Shown here: positions 35,075 to 46,105 of the stretch, piece by piece
Layout: the number at the start of each line of letters is the position of its first letter
How positions within the stretch are numbered: the stretch's first letter is position 1
The notes under the pieces: model-generated
Databases searched by the model: none
What the model saw: the letters and a program-made list of their open reading frames with translations, nothing else
Told to the model about the DNA's origin: nothing
Position numbers and translations under genes: made by a program
Assembly: GCF_003344535.1 (NCBI RefSeq)
Contig: NZ_QPKS01000001.1
Span: 170,557-234,556, forward strand
Reading direction: 5' to 3'
DNA length: 64,000 nucleotides
DNA from: Exiguobacterium flavidum
GTDB lineage: Bacteria > Bacillota > Bacilli > Exiguobacteriales > Exiguobacteriaceae

Positions 35075-35149
35075 ATATTTCAGAATTTTCGCTTGAGTTC
35101 ATTATACTTTGCTGGCAAAATAAATTGAACAACTTTTTTACGGAAAATT
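35075..35149. promoter_or_regulatory. two CodY-like motifs and a -10 box between oppA and oppB
   Basis: The 359-base gap contains ATATTTCAGAATTTT (35075-35089) and TTTTTACGGAAAATT (35135-35149). Each matches 11 of 15 positions of the CodY consensus AATTTTCWGAAAATT. A minus-strand TATAAT lies between them at 35101-35106 with no clear -35. Repression of oppBCDF under amino-acid plenty is plausible (inference). The rest of the gap, about 34905-35070, shows nothing I can name. Confidence 0.4.
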
Positions 35150-35193
35150 CACAAATACGCTACTTTTTTGAGCGTTCATTCAGAATAGAAGTA

Positions 35194-35232
35194 TAAAACA
35201 GGAGCGTACACCTAAATCATTAGGGACGCTCC
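35194..35232 (-). terminator. partial terminator after oppA
   Basis: GGAGCGT...ACGCTCC hairpin with an inner CCTAA/TTAGG extension, followed by TGTTTTATACT. It should lower oppBCDF relative to oppA. Confidence 0.65.
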
Positions 35233-35254
35233 GGTTCTTTTGACAGGGACAGTG

Positions 35255-36877
35255 TTACTTCTTGACGTCTACATATTTGTACTGATAGTCAGCACCGAAC
35301 ACTTGACGCTTGAAGTCAACGATCGTCGGACGGGCAAGGTATGCTGAACCCGCTTGATAGATCGGTGCGATCGCTTGGTCTTTCGCGATCAGCTGTTCTT
35401 CAGCCTTTTTGAAGAGTTCAAAACGTTTTTCCGTGTCACTCTCTTCGTTTGCAGCGAACAACAGCTTGTCGAACTCACTCGACTTGTAGTTCACATCGTT
35501 TTGACTGTTCTCAGACGAGAAGATACTGAGGTTCGTCATCGGATCCTGGTAGTCCGGGCCCCAAAGTGCATAAGAGATTTGGTAATCGCCTTTTGCTTCG
35601 AGGTCGAGCTTGTTCTTGAACGGTTGTTGCTTGATGCTGACCGTCACGTTCGGCAAGTTCTTTTCGATCTCGCCTTTCATGTACTCGCCGATTTTCTTGG
35701 CATCTTCGCTGTCGAACGAAAGGAGTTCGATCGTGACTGCTTTGTCACCGTTCGCTTTCTTCCAGAGATCAGCTGCTTCCTTCGCGTCGCGATCGAACCA
35801 GTTGATTCCTTCTGTATAGTCTTTTCCAGACTCGTCTTTTGCGAATTCTTTCGGAATGAAGCTAGTCGTCGGAATCGAACCGTTCGAAAGGAGCGTGTCC
35901 GTGATTCCAGCAGGATTGATTGCACGGGCGATTGCCTTACGCGCGTCAGCGTTCTTCATGACGTCGTCTTCATTGTTGAACTTCAGGTAAGCGATCGACG
36001 AACGAAGCGCCGTCTTGAAGTCCTCTGAGTCTTTATATGCCGCTACTTGCTCTGACGTCAGACCTGTGAAGTCGATTTCGTTCGCATCATACAGGTTGAC
36101 TGTAGTCGAAGTATCCTTGACGACTCGGATGTCGACGGAATCAAGCTTGACTGCATCTTTATCCCAGTAGTTTTCGTTTTTCGTCAGAACACGCTTTTGG
36201 TCCGTCTTCCACTCACTCCAGACGAAAGGTCCGTTGTAGAGGAGTTTGTCCGGTTGGAGAGAGAAGTCTTTTTCGTTCTTCTTATAGAAGTCTTCGCTGA
36301 TCGGTGTGAACGTACCGAACGAAGTCAACGATAGGAAGTATGGTGCCGGGCGTTCGAGTGTGACGACGAGTGTCTTGTCGTCTGTAGCTTTGACGCCGAG
36401 TTCGTCCACAGGTTTCTTGCCTTGTGAGACGTCCGCGCCATTTTTGATCGACTCGAAGATGTATGCATAGCCTGAAGCAGTATCAGGGTCGATGGCACGT
36501 TTCCATGCGAATTCGAAATCCTGTGCCTTGACCGGCGTTCCGTCCGACCATTTCGCATCGCGAATCGTGAACGTGTACGTCAGGTTATCTTTCGAGATAT
36601 CCGTTTTTTCTGCGAGAGCAGGTACTGCCTTGCCTTCGACATCGAGGCGGTAAAGCCCTTCCATCGTGTTTGCGATCATGCCGAATGCAACTGCATCCGT
36701 TGCTTGTGCAGGGTCTACCGTCGTGATGTCTGAAGTATCCGTCAGGCGGAGTACTTTCTTTCCATCAGTCGATGAACCTGAATCCTTGCTGTCTCCGCCG
36801 CCAGTTGAGCATCCGGCGAGTGCCGCGCTCACGACGAGAAGGAGTGTAAGGACGAGACCGAGTGTCTTTTTCTTCAT
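35255..36877 (-). CDS. oppA: oligopeptide-binding lipoprotein OppA (first copy)
   Basis: The extracellular binding protein that captures peptides for OppBCDF. The 540-residue precursor has a lipoprotein signal: a KKK start, a hydrophobic core, and lipobox LAGC with Cys23. A Ser/Gly-rich linker follows, then the family-5 solute-binding domain (DGTPVKAQDFEFAWKRAIDP; LYNGPFVWSEWK; YYWDK-type segment). AGGAGATGA precedes the ATG. It lies directly upstream of oppB and is the most likely partner of that transporter. Confidence 0.94.
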   Translation of the reverse strand: MKKKTLGLVLTLLLVVSAALAGCSTGGGDSKDSGSSTDGKKVLRLTDTSDITTVDPAQATDAVAFGMIANTMEGLYRLDVEGKAVPALAEKTDISKDNLTYTFTIRDAKWSDGTPVKAQDFEFAWKRAIDPDTASGYAYIFESIKNGADVSQGKKPVDELGVKATDDKTLVVTLERPAPYFLSLTSFGTFTPISEDFYKKNEKDFSLQPDKLLYNGPFVWSEWKTDQKRVLTKNENYWDKDAVKLDSVDIRVVKDTSTTVNLYDANEIDFTGLTSEQVAAYKDSEDFKTALRSSIAYLKFNNEDDVMKNADARKAIARAINPAGITDTLLSNGSIPTTSFIPKEFAKDESGKDYTEGINWFDRDAKEAADLWKKANGDKAVTIELLSFDSEDAKKIGEYMKGEIEKNLPNVTVSIKQQPFKNKLDLEAKGDYQISYALWGPDYQDPMTNLSIFSSENSQNDVNYKSSEFDKLLFAANEESDTEKRFELFKKAEEQLIAKDQAIAPIYQAGSAYLARPTIVDFKRQVFGADYQYKYVDVKK

Positions 36878-37082
36878 CGGTTGTCATCTCCTATTCCAAA
36901 ATCTGGTGCTAAAACCAACGGAATTAGCGTCAGCGACGTCTTCTCCGGTACCGAAATGTATTCCCCAAAACACATTGACCTGGTTTCCGAAAAATCCGAG
37001 TGCGTGATATGTTGATTTTATGTGAGAATAGCTTTTGCGTCAAGCGAATATTCACACTATTCACGTAGCGGACGCTTCCCTG

Positions 37083-37111
37083 TCGAAAGGCACGAAGGAA
37101 TTGCGTATACT
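37083..37111 (+). promoter_or_regulatory. putative promoter of the DUF3899-like gene
   Basis: TCGAAA, 17 bases, TATACT, about 30 bases before the start codon. Confidence 0.5.
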
Positions 37112-37142
37112 GAATGTATCTTATATTTCGAGGAGGAAAACA

Positions 37143-37523
37143 ATGCGTTCGACATATGGACGTCCTTTGATGGTTGGCGGCATCATCGCCATTATCTATA
37201 CGGTCTCAAAGATGTTCACTGACGAGACACGATCTTTATTGTTTCATTTTTCAGGGGGATTATTCTTCGCGGGATTCATCCTTTTCGCAATCGGCTTCTT
37301 CTCGAGCATGAGCGCGAACGGCATCTTCCGCGGATTTAAATCGGGATTCAAAAAGCAGCAGTCACAAAAGCTTCGTGACATCGATGCCGATTATACGGAT
37401 GACGAGCCGGACGAGGAAGAAACGTCGGTTCGTGTCCAGTCCGCCCGTAACAGGACGGCTCCCTATCTTCTTTCGGGTATTTCCTGCATCGTCTTCTCCG
37501 TCTTGATTTCCTTCTTTTCCTAA
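37143..37523 (+). CDS. small membrane protein, DUF3899-like
   Basis: A 126-residue protein with two membrane segments at the N-terminus (PLMVGGIIAIIYTVSKMF; FFAGFILFAIGFFSSM), a charged cytoplasmic stretch with GFKSGFKKQQSQKLRDID and an acidic run, and a third segment at the end (LLSGISCIVFSVLISFF). This pattern resembles DUF3899; function is unknown. ATG 37143 follows GAGGAGG. The frame is open far upstream, without a start signal. It is divergent from oppA and precedes the trpS leader. Confidence 0.7.
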   Translation: MRSTYGRPLMVGGIIAIIYTVSKMFTDETRSLLFHFSGGLFFAGFILFAIGFFSSMSANGIFRGFKSGFKKQQSQKLRDIDADYTDDEPDEEETSVRVQSARNRTAPYLLSGISCIVFSVLISFFS

Positions 37524-37528
37524 AAGAG

Positions 37529-37558
37529 TTGTCGCTTGAAAATCGAGTATGATATCAT
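37529..37558 (+). promoter_or_regulatory. trpS promoter
   Basis: TTGTCG, 18 bases, TATCAT, just before the T-box leader. Confidence 0.6.
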
Positions 37559-37564
37559 GAATGA

Positions 37565-38825
<1,261 letters not shown>

Positions 38826-38838
38826 CTGGTGATGAACA

Positions 38839-38888
38839 AATCCCCCTCTCTTCCTCCTGATTTCCAGAGGTAGAGAGGGGGATTTTTT
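38839..38888 (+). terminator. terminator after trpS
   Basis: AATCCCCCTCTC / GAGAGGGGGATT hairpin followed by TTTT. Confidence 0.88.
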
Positions 38889-38913
38889 GGGATGCGAATG
38901 CGTGTTCCCGCAG

Positions 38914-38941
38914 TAAAAAACAGACCGCTTTCGCGGCCTGT
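38914..38941 (-). terminator. terminator after the second oppA
   Basis: ACAG(A)CCGC-TTTC-GCGG(C)CTGT hairpin with TTTTTT on the minus strand. Confidence 0.88.
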
Positions 38942-38953
38942 CGTTTGAATCGA

Positions 38954-40600
38954 TTATTTCCCTTCGATTGAAGCCCACTTGTACGAGAAGTCTGCGCCGA
39001 AGTTGTGCTCGACGACACCTTTGACATATGGCTTGACGAGGAATGCGCGTCCGCGCTGGTAGACTGGCGAGATAGCAGCTTCATCGAAGAGGATTTTCTC
39101 CGCTTCTTGAAGGTCAGACCAGCGTTTTTCAGCATCAGTAGAAGTTTGTGCCGATTTGATGAGCTTATCGTACTCATCGTTCGACCACTTACCGCGGTTG
39201 TAAGGCCCATCAGTAAGGAAGAGGTCGAGGAACGTCATTGGATCCTGGTAGTCAGGGCCCCAGCCTGCGAACGAGAACTCGAATTCGCCTTTGTTTTCTA
39301 GGTCAAGTTTGTTCTTGAACGGCTGTTGCTTGATTGATACTTCCATACCTGGAAGGTTCTTCTCGAGCTCGCCTTTGAGGAACTCACCGATTTTCTTCGC
39401 ATCGTCGCTGTCATAGTTCAAGAGTTCGAGTTTGACCGATTTAGCGCCGATCTCCTTCAAGCCCTCTTCCCAAAGTTTTTTAGCTTCTTCTGCGTTGAAC
39501 GTGTTGAACTCCGGATATTTCTCACGGAAGTCAGCTCCGCTAGCATCCTTAGCGAAGTCCTTCGGTACGAGGTAGTTCGCTGGGATCGAACCGTTCGCCA
39601 AGATGACATCCGTGATGCCCTTCTTGTCGTAACCCATGTCGATCGCCTTACGGATTTTCGCGTTTTCGAGCGCTTTGACTTTAGTGTTCAAGTAGAGGTA
39701 GAAGATCGTAGACTCACCCTTAGTCTTGAACTCTGGGTTGTCTTGATACTGAGCTACGAACTCAGAAGTAAGACCTGTGCGGTCGATGTCGCCTTTTTCG
39801 TAGAGGTTGACAGCAGTCGAAGTTTCTTTTACGACCTTGACGTTGATCGTCTCGAGTTTGACTGCATCTTTATCCCAGTAGTTTTCGTTCTTGACCATTT
39901 TCCAGCCTTGCTCGCGTGTCCAATCAGTGAGTTTGAATGGTCCGTTGTAGAGTGACTTATCAGCAGTCGATCCGAATCCTTCACCGATTTTCTTCGAGAG
40001 TTCTTCTGATTTCGGCATGAACGGACCGAATCCAGTGAGACCGAGGAAGTAGTCAGCAGGCGCTTTGAGTTTGACTTCGAAAGTCTTGTCATCTACTGCT
40101 TTGACGCCGACAGCATCGCGCTCGCCTTTTTTCGTGTTGTATTCTTCCGCTCCTGCGATGTTGTAGAATACGTATGCATATTGTGAAGCATTCTCAGGGT
40201 TAAGAACTTCTTTCCAAGCGTACTCGAAGTCTTTCGCCGTGATTGGCGTACCGTCAGACCATTTCGCGTCGCGAAGTTTGAACGTGTAAGTCAACTTGTC
40301 CTCTGAGACTTCGTGGCTTTCAGCGATACCTGGTACCGGTTGCTGTTTGTCATCAAGACGGTAGAGACCTTCCATCGTGTTGTTCAACACGTTGAACGAT
40401 ACAGCATCCGTCGAAGTCGTCGGGTTAAGCGTCGGGATGTCCGAGCCTTCGATCAAGTTAAGGACTTGTTCGTTCGACTTTTTGTCGCCTGACGTGTCAT
40501 TCGATCCGCTCTTCTCTTCATCACCTGTCGAACAAGCAGCGAGGAACGCGCTTGATACGAGTGCTACGGAAGTAGCAAGTGCAAAACTTTTCTTCTTCAT
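38954..40600 (-). CDS. oligopeptide-binding lipoprotein, second OppA-type copy
   Basis: A 548-residue family-5 solute-binding lipoprotein with a KKK start and lipobox LAAC (Cys22), then an acidic Ser-rich linker. It shares long stretches with the first copy: DGTPITAKDFEYAWKEVL, LYNGPFKLTDW, KIGEFLKGELEKNLPGMEVS, SIKQQPFKNKLDLE. It is separated from opp by trpS, so it is probably expressed alone and lends the transporter a different peptide range (inference). AGGGGGG precedes the ATG. Confidence 0.92.
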   Translation of the reverse strand: MKKKSFALATSVALVSSAFLAACSTGDEEKSGSNDTSGDKKSNEQVLNLIEGSDIPTLNPTTSTDAVSFNVLNNTMEGLYRLDDKQQPVPGIAESHEVSEDKLTYTFKLRDAKWSDGTPITAKDFEYAWKEVLNPENASQYAYVFYNIAGAEEYNTKKGERDAVGVKAVDDKTFEVKLKAPADYFLGLTGFGPFMPKSEELSKKIGEGFGSTADKSLYNGPFKLTDWTREQGWKMVKNENYWDKDAVKLETINVKVVKETSTAVNLYEKGDIDRTGLTSEFVAQYQDNPEFKTKGESTIFYLYLNTKVKALENAKIRKAIDMGYDKKGITDVILANGSIPANYLVPKDFAKDASGADFREKYPEFNTFNAEEAKKLWEEGLKEIGAKSVKLELLNYDSDDAKKIGEFLKGELEKNLPGMEVSIKQQPFKNKLDLENKGEFEFSFAGWGPDYQDPMTFLDLFLTDGPYNRGKWSNDEYDKLIKSAQTSTDAEKRWSDLQEAEKILFDEAAISPVYQRGRAFLVKPYVKGVVEHNFGADFSYKWASIEGK

Positions 40601-40767
40601 GTTACGATGACCCCCCTAAATTATGAAAAGCTAGCAATTCACGACTCTGTACACAAAAAAATAAACTCTCTCTAAGGTATACAGACCCGTTCGTTACAGA
40701 TAGTTTACAATGTTCTGATTATTTTGCAAACCCTTATGTGTGATTTTTCTAAATATTTTTTCAAAAG

Positions 40768-40801
40768 AAAATAGGTTCCCTAATCAAAAGGAACCTATTT
40801 T
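40768..40801 (-). terminator. terminator after the third OppA-like gene
   Basis: AAAATAGGTTCC / GGAACCTATTTT hairpin with A/T flanks. The 219-base gap to the second oppA otherwise shows no gene. Confidence 0.85.
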
Positions 40802-40819
40802 TACAGTTATTTTAACGTA

Positions 40820-42352
40820 TCATTCCATCTTCTTGACGGTCCGTAACTGATATTCCGGTCCGTAGACGGGCAGGGTCAAACCGCGGTAACTGCTCTTCAG
40901 CGCGACGGCTTCCGCGTTCTGATAAAGAGGGACGATGATGGCGTCTTCTTCAAGCAGAATTCGTTCCGCCTCCTCGAAGGCCTCATATCGCTGTTCTTCC
41001 CCGACAGCTGCCTTCCCTTTTGCGAGTGCGTCATCGAACGCTTTCGAGCTGTACTTCGACACGTTGAGCGGATTTCCGGTCGAGAACTGATTCAAATAAG
41101 CTACCGGTCCCGGTGAATCCGGCATCCATCCGGATAATGCGAGGGCGAAGTCGCCAGCAGACTCACGCTTGACCTTCTCATCAAGGGAGGCGGGTTCGAG
41201 GACGATCTCTATGCCAGGCAGCTCTGACTCGAGCTGATCCTTCAGCTGTTCTCCGATCAATTTCGCCTTGGCATCGTCAAAGTTCAACAACGTCAAACGC
41301 AGTGGTTCGCCGCCGCGATCCTTCCACCCGTCGCCTGCTTCAACCTCGGCCCTGAAAGACTCGCGTCCGGTCACGACGAACCGATCAGTCGCTGACTCTC
41401 CGCGAGAAAGTTCGAGCTCATCTCGTTTCCCCGCGACGGCAGCTGCGATCGCCCGGCGAACATCGGCATTTTTCATCTGTCCGTTCTCCGCATTGAATTT
41501 CAGGAAGAAGACGCCGCTTCGCGCCTTCTCATAGATCGGGTCGATCTTCTTGTCATCCATCTCGCTGGTCACAGAGACAAGATCGACTTCTCCGTTTCTG
41601 AACGCTTCCGTACGAGTTGCCGTATCCGCGATCACAGTCCCAGTTATTTTCTCGAGCTCGACGATTTTTTCCTGATGATATTTCATGTTCTTCGAAAGCG
41701 TATACCCGTCACTTTCCATCGTCTCGATCGCAAACGGACCGTTCGTCTTCAACTCCGTCCAGTCACGTGCTTGTGCCTGGGGATAGAACGCCGGCATCGC
41801 GAGGAGTTCCGGGAGGCTCGTCACCGGTTCAGACAATTTGATGATGAGTGTCTCGTCATCAGGTGCCTCTACGCCAAGTTCGCTCGGCGGTTTCTTCCCA
41901 TCGTTGACATCCTCCCCGTTCAAGAAAGTCTCGAACAGGAAGCCGTACGGGGAAGAAGCTTCGTTCGAGGCGACACGGCGGAAGCTATCGACGAAGTCAC
42001 CCGCAGTCACAGGAGTGCCGTCCTGATAGACGGCTTCTCTCAACTTGATCGTGTGTGTCTTTCCGTCCTCGGAAGTCGAAATCGACTTCGCGAGGCCTTC
42101 CCGGACGTCCTTCGTCTGTGTGAAGACATAGAGTCCTTCATAGATTTGGGCGAGCAGTGTCTGTGAACGGATATCTGTCGCTTTCGCGATATCCGGTTCG
42201 CTTGGAAGCTCTGACTCTGCCACCTTCAGCACTTGTTCTTTTTTCGGGGCGACACGTTCCTCCGTCACTTTGGTCTCGCTCGGGAATATCCATCTCAAGG
42301 TCACGACTGCGAGAAGGACGATCGCAAGGATCATAATCGGTTTTTTCTTCAT
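40820..42352 (-). CDS. OppA-like solute-binding protein without lipobox
   Basis: A 510-residue family-5 binding protein, more divergent than the other two. After MKKKPI it has a hydrophobic stretch (MILAIVLLAVVTLRWIF) followed by PSETKVTEERVAPKK, with no cysteine, so it is either a membrane-anchored or a secreted protein rather than a lipoprotein. Domain motifs DGTPVTAGDFVDSFRRV, LKTNGPFAIETM and KLIGEQLKDQLESELPGIEI are clear. ATG 42352 follows AGTGGAGTGA; a GTG lies three codons earlier. It is separated from fabF by a terminator. Confidence 0.85.
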   Translation of the reverse strand: MKKKPIMILAIVLLAVVTLRWIFPSETKVTEERVAPKKEQVLKVAESELPSEPDIAKATDIRSQTLLAQIYEGLYVFTQTKDVREGLAKSISTSEDGKTHTIKLREAVYQDGTPVTAGDFVDSFRRVASNEASSPYGFLFETFLNGEDVNDGKKPPSELGVEAPDDETLIIKLSEPVTSLPELLAMPAFYPQAQARDWTELKTNGPFAIETMESDGYTLSKNMKYHQEKIVELEKITGTVIADTATRTEAFRNGEVDLVSVTSEMDDKKIDPIYEKARSGVFFLKFNAENGQMKNADVRRAIAAAVAGKRDELELSRGESATDRFVVTGRESFRAEVEAGDGWKDRGGEPLRLTLLNFDDAKAKLIGEQLKDQLESELPGIEIVLEPASLDEKVKRESAGDFALALSGWMPDSPGPVAYLNQFSTGNPLNVSKYSSKAFDDALAKGKAAVGEEQRYEAFEEAERILLEEDAIIVPLYQNAEAVALKSSYRGLTLPVYGPEYQLRTVKKME

Positions 42353-42415
42353 ATTCGTCACTCCACTTTCTAGGGTTTCTTACCTGACTTCCCTTCCATT
42401 CAAACAGAAAAGACG

Positions 42416-42450
42416 AAAAAAAGCGACCGGCCGGAATTATCGGCCAGTCG
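42416..42450 (-). terminator. terminator after fabF
   Basis: GCGAC(C)GGCCG / CGGCC(A)GTCG hairpin followed by TTTTTTT on the minus strand. Confidence 0.88.
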
Positions 42451-42456
42451 AATCCA

Positions 42457-43692
42457 TCAAGCTTCGTATCGTTTGAAGACGAGTGTCGCATTATGTCCGC
42501 CGAAACCGAGCGAGTTGCTGATCGCGTGCGTGATCGGCATTTCACGTTTGCCTTCCCGCACGTAATCGAGAACGCAACCGTCGCCCGGATTCTCGAGGTG
42601 GATCGTCGGATGGACGATCTGATCACGAAGCGACAGGATCGTCGCAATCGCTTCGACGCCGCCGGCTGCCCCGAGAAGATGACCGATCATCGACTTCGTC
42701 GAGTTCACTGCTAGTTTATCCGCATGCTCCCCGAACACGGTCTGGATCGCCTTCGTCTCGAGGACGTCGTTCATCGGCGTGCTCGTCCCGTGGGCATTGA
42801 CGTACTGAACATCTGACGGGTCGATCCCCGCGTCTTTTATCGCCATCGCCATCGCACGGGCTCCGCCGTCTCCGTCCGGATCCGGTGCTGTGATATGGTA
42901 GGCATCCGATGTCAGGCCGTATCCGCTCACCTCTGCATAGATGCGAGCTCCGCGCCCGATTGCATGTTCATACTCTTCAAGGACGAGAATACCGGCTCCT
43001 TCCCCCATCACGAAGCCGTCACGCCCGCCGTCGAACGGGCGGCTCGCAGATTCCGGATCCGGATTGGTCGACATCGCCTTGTTCGCGCAGAATCCTGCAA
43101 ACGAAAGGTTCGTGATCGGCGCCTCCGCGCCTCCTGCGATCATGACGTCCGCGTCACCGCGTTCGATGACCCGGAGTGCTTCGCCGATCGAGTTCGTGCC
43201 GGATGCACAAGCCGTGACCGAGCAGTTGTTCGGGCCTTTCGCGCCTGTATAGATAGACACCTGGCCGCTCGCCATGTTCGGGATCATCATCGGGATGAAG
43301 AACGGGCTGACCCGTCGGTGACCTCGTTCGAAGTAGGTCTTCGCCTGGTTCTCGATCGTTTCGACGCCACCGATTCCTGAACCGATCCAGACGCCGGTGC
43401 GTTCAGCCACCGGTTCGATCTCGAGTGAAGCGTCCTTGACGGCTTCGAGACTCGCCGCGATCGCATAATGGACGAAACGATCCATCTTGCGCGCTTCCTT
43501 CGGTTCGACGAACTGGGTGACATCGAAGTCCTGCAGCTCCCCTGTCACCTTCGTCGGATACTCATCGATGTCGAGGCGCTCCATCGGACGGATGCCGTTC
43601 TTTCCAGCAAGCAGCGCATCCCAGAATGTGTTCGCGTCATTACCAATCGGCGTGACTGCCCCGATTCCTGTTACTACAACTCGTCTTCTCAT
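42457..43692 (-). CDS. fabF: beta-ketoacyl-ACP synthase II FabF
   Basis: Elongates acyl chains by condensing acyl-ACP with malonyl-ACP. The 411-residue thiolase-fold enzyme shows the catalytic Cys in [14 protein letters not shown] and the two His in [11 protein letters not shown] and [15 protein letters not shown] 43692 follows AGGGGAGGAA and overlaps the fabH stop by four bases (ATGA), so translation is coupled. The open frame upstream of 43692 lies within fabH and is ignored. Confidence 0.97.
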   Translation of the reverse strand: MRRRVVVTGIGAVTPIGNDANTFWDALLAGKNGIRPMERLDIDEYPTKVTGELQDFDVTQFVEPKEARKMDRFVHYAIAASLEAVKDASLEIEPVAERTGVWIGSGIGGVETIENQAKTYFERGHRRVSPFFIPMMIPNMASGQVSIYTGAKGPNNCSVTACASGTNSIGEALRVIERGDADVMIAGGAEAPITNLSFAGFCANKAMSTNPDPESASRPFDGGRDGFVMGEGAGILVLEEYEHAIGRGARIYAEVSGYGLTSDAYHITAPDPDGDGGARAMAMAIKDAGIDPSDVQYVNAHGTSTPMNDVLETKAIQTVFGEHADKLAVNSTKSMIGHLLGAAGGVEAIATILSLRDQIVHPTIHLENPGDGCVLDYVREGKREMPITHAISNSLGFGGHNATLVFKRYEA

Positions 43693-44636
43693 GCCTGTTC
43701 CTCCCCTTGTGTCCATGTGATATGACTTGCTCCCCATGTCAATCCCGCGCCGAAGCCGGCGAGGACGACTTTCGTCCCGTAACGTAAACGACCCTGAGAC
43801 CGCGCTTCTTGCAGTGCGAGCGGAATCGATGCCGCTGAGGTGTTCGCATGCTCGTCGATCGTGACGATCACCTTCTCCTCCGGAATCCCTAGACGCTCCC
43901 GTGCCGCGTCGATGATTCGCAAGTTCGCCTGGTGTGGGATGAGAAGGTCGACATCTGCAAGCGTGTCTCCCGCCTTCTCGACAACCTTCTCGACGATTTC
44001 CGGAAGCTTTCGGACGGCGAACTTGAATACTTCGCGTCCGTTCATCTCGATCGGTCCATCGAGTTCCTTGAACAGCAGCGCACTACCTCTTCCGTCCGTC
44101 CCAAGCTCGAACGCGTTCAATCCCTCGATCTTCGTCTCTCCGAGGACGACTGCGCCGGCTCCGTCACCGAACAGGATTGCCGTCGAACGGTCCGACCAAT
44201 CGACGATACTCGACATCTTCTCTGCTCCGATCACGAGCGCATAGCGCTTATCCATCGAATCCATCATGCTCCTTGCCGTCTGAAGCGCGAAGATGAATCC
44301 GCTGCATGCCGCGCTGATATCGAACGCAGTCGCGTTCAATGCTCCAAGCTTCTGTTGCACGACACACGCTGTGGACGGAAAAGCACGTCCTGTCGCAGTT
44401 CCGACGACGATCAGGCCGATGTCTTCTGCCGTAAGGCCTGCGTCCTCAAGCGCATTTCTCGCCGCTTCCGTCGCGAGGTCCGTGACATCGATGTCATCGC
44501 TCGCAATGCGCCGTGCACCGATTCCCGTCCGTGTCCGAATCCACTCATCGCTCGTGTCGAGCGTCGACGCCAGATCCTCATTCGTCACTCGCCGTGACGG
44601 AAGTGAAGTCCCAAGTCCAATGATTCCTTTGTTCAT
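43689..44636 (-). CDS. fabH: beta-ketoacyl-ACP synthase III FabH
   Basis: Starts fatty-acid synthesis by condensing acyl-CoA with malonyl-ACP; in Bacillales it prefers branched primers. The 315-residue protein has the Cys-His-Asn triad: [25 protein letters not shown], and [15 protein letters not shown]. First gene of fabH-fabF, with a FapR box upstream of the start. GAGGGG precedes the ATG. Confidence 0.97.
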   Translation of the reverse strand: MNKGIIGLGTSLPSRRVTNEDLASTLDTSDEWIRTRTGIGARRIASDDIDVTDLATEAARNALEDAGLTAEDIGLIVVGTATGRAFPSTACVVQQKLGALNATAFDISAACSGFIFALQTARSMMDSMDKRYALVIGAEKMSSIVDWSDRSTAILFGDGAGAVVLGETKIEGLNAFELGTDGRGSALLFKELDGPIEMNGREVFKFAVRKLPEIVEKVVEKAGDTLADVDLLIPHQANLRIIDAARERLGIPEEKVIVTIDEHANTSAASIPLALQEARSQGRLRYGTKVVLAGFGAGLTWGASHITWTQGEEQA

Positions 44637-44655
44637 AATGTGCAGCCCCTCACTT

Positions 44656-44672
44656 TTAGTATCTGGTACTAA
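44656..44672 (-). promoter_or_regulatory. FapR operator of fabH-fabF
   Basis: TTAGTATCTGGTACTAA is an almost perfect 17-base inverted repeat of the FapR type, 20 bases before the fabH start. FapR releases such sites when malonyl-CoA rises. Confidence 0.87.
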
Positions 44673-44751
44673 TATAAAGCGTTAATTCATTTTTGTCAAA
44701 AGAAGAGTGCGCGTCTCCTCAGATAGTGTCGGGCTGTTTGCTGCACATCAC

Positions 44752-44796
44752 AAAAAAATAGGATGGAGCACCGCCTGATTTGCGATGTTCCATCCT
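44752..44796 (-). terminator. terminator after mtnN
   Basis: AGGATGGA / TCCATCCT outer stem with a minus-strand run of seven T. Confidence 0.88.
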
Positions 44797-44808
44797 AAAA
44801 GTGGTCAT

Positions 44809-45516
44809 TCACTCTGCCGTCTCTGCAAGCGTCTTGACGATTTCCATGACCATCTTCGCCGAGTTGATCGATGCGATTGCGAGGAACTCGTCGAACGACA
44901 ACGAGGCTTCCTCGTCCGCATTGTCCGAAATCGAGCGTGTCACGACGAACGGGACGCCGAACTGATGACAAACTTGCGCGATCGGCGCAGCCTCCATCTC
45001 GACCGCAGCGACTTCAGGGAAATGTTTGCGAATATCGGCTGCACGCTCTGAATCGTGGATGAAAGAATCACCCGTCGCGATCAGACCATGGACGACCTGG
45101 ACATCCGTCAGGCGATGGATGACCTGTTCTGCCGTTTCGATCAGATGCTGATCCGCAGTATAAGCGGCAGGCATCCCGGGAACTTGGCCGTATTCATAGC
45201 CGAACGCCGTTACGTCGACATCATGATGACGAACTTCCGTCGAGACGACGACGTCGCCGACCTTCAGGCCTGCCTTGAACCCACCGGCTGATCCGGTATT
45301 GATGACCGCATCCGGTTTGAAGCGGTCAAGCAGCAATGTCGTGCCGACTGCTGCGTTCACTTTTCCGATGCCCGACTTCAGGATGACGACAGGTACGCTA
45401 TTGAGTAACCCTTCATAAAAATGGTAGCCGGCGATGACGGTGTCCTTCCGCTCCGACAATTCGTTACGAAGCAGATTGACTTCTTCTTCCATCGCACCGA
45501 TGATCGCGATACGCAT
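44809..45516 (-). CDS. mtnN: 5'-methylthioadenosine/S-adenosylhomocysteine nucleosidase
   Basis: Cleaves adenine from MTA and SAH, which recycles methionine and relieves methyltransferase inhibition. The 235-residue protein has the Pfs features [36 protein letters not shown] and [11 protein letters not shown]. It follows greA after a weak hairpin and closes the yrr-type minus-strand block. GAGGAAG precedes the ATG. Confidence 0.95.
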   Translation of the reverse strand: MRIAIIGAMEEEVNLLRNELSERKDTVIAGYHFYEGLLNSVPVVILKSGIGKVNAAVGTTLLLDRFKPDAVINTGSAGGFKAGLKVGDVVVSTEVRHHDVDVTAFGYEYGQVPGMPAAYTADQHLIETAEQVIHRLTDVQVVHGLIATGDSFIHDSERAADIRKHFPEVAAVEMEAAPIAQVCHQFGVPFVVTRSISDNADEEASLSFDEFLAIASINSAKMVMEIVKTLAETAE

Positions 45517-45535
45517 AGTACTTCCTCCTCATTCA

Positions 45536-45560
45536 GAAAGACAGCCGGAAGTCCGGCTGC
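45536..45560 (-). terminator. weak terminator after greA
   Basis: CAGCCGG-AAGT-CCGGCTG hairpin with only TCTTTC following on the minus strand; read-through to mtnN is likely. Confidence 0.55.
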
Positions 45561-45572
45561 CTCGCTGATCAC

Positions 45573-46046
45573 TTATTTGATTGATGTGATTTTTACTGCG
45601 AAATCTCCGCCTGGTGCTTGTACGGTCACTTGCTCACCGACCGAACGGCCGAGCAGGCTCTTCGCGATCGGCGATTCGTTCGAAATTTTCCCCGTGAACG
45701 GATCCGCTTCCGCGCTTCCGACGATCGTGTATGTTTCTTCCTCGTTGTCTTCGAGCATCAGGAAAGTAACAGTCCGGCCGATCCCGACGACTGACGTGTC
45801 TTCTGCATCCTCAGAGATGATCGCTGCGTTGCGGAGCATCTCTTCGAGTTGTGCGATCCGTCCTTCGACCATCGCCTGCTCTTCCTTTGCTGCGTCATAT
45901 TCCGCGTTCTCGGACAAGTCTCCGAACGAACGGGCGATTTTGATACTCTCAACGACTTCTTTCCGGCGGACGGTCTTCAGCTCGTTCAGTTCATGCTCGA
46001 TTTTCGCTTTTCCATCGAGTGTCATGTAATGTTGTTTTTCTGCCAT
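45573..46046 (-). CDS. greA: transcription elongation factor GreA
   Basis: Rescues stalled RNA polymerase by stimulating cleavage of the transcript 3' end. The 157-residue protein has the N-terminal coiled coil with acidic tip ([18 protein letters not shown]) and the C-terminal FKBP-like domain ending in [26 protein letters not shown] precedes the ATG. A separate promoter lies at 46074-46102. Confidence 0.97.
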   Translation of the reverse strand: MAEKQHYMTLDGKAKIEHELNELKTVRRKEVVESIKIARSFGDLSENAEYDAAKEEQAMVEGRIAQLEEMLRNAAIISEDAEDTSVVGIGRTVTFLMLEDNEEETYTIVGSAEADPFTGKISNESPIAKSLLGRSVGEQVTVQAPGGDFAVKITSIK

Positions 46047-46073
46047 TTAGGTCACGCTCCTTTTTATTCCATT

Positions 46074-46102
46074 AGTATAGTATATGCACGCTAATTTTGG
46101 AA
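46074..46102 (-). promoter_or_regulatory. greA promoter
   Basis: Minus strand TTCCAA (46097-46102), 17 bases, TATACT (46074-46079). Confidence 0.6.
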
Positions 46103-46105
46103 TCA

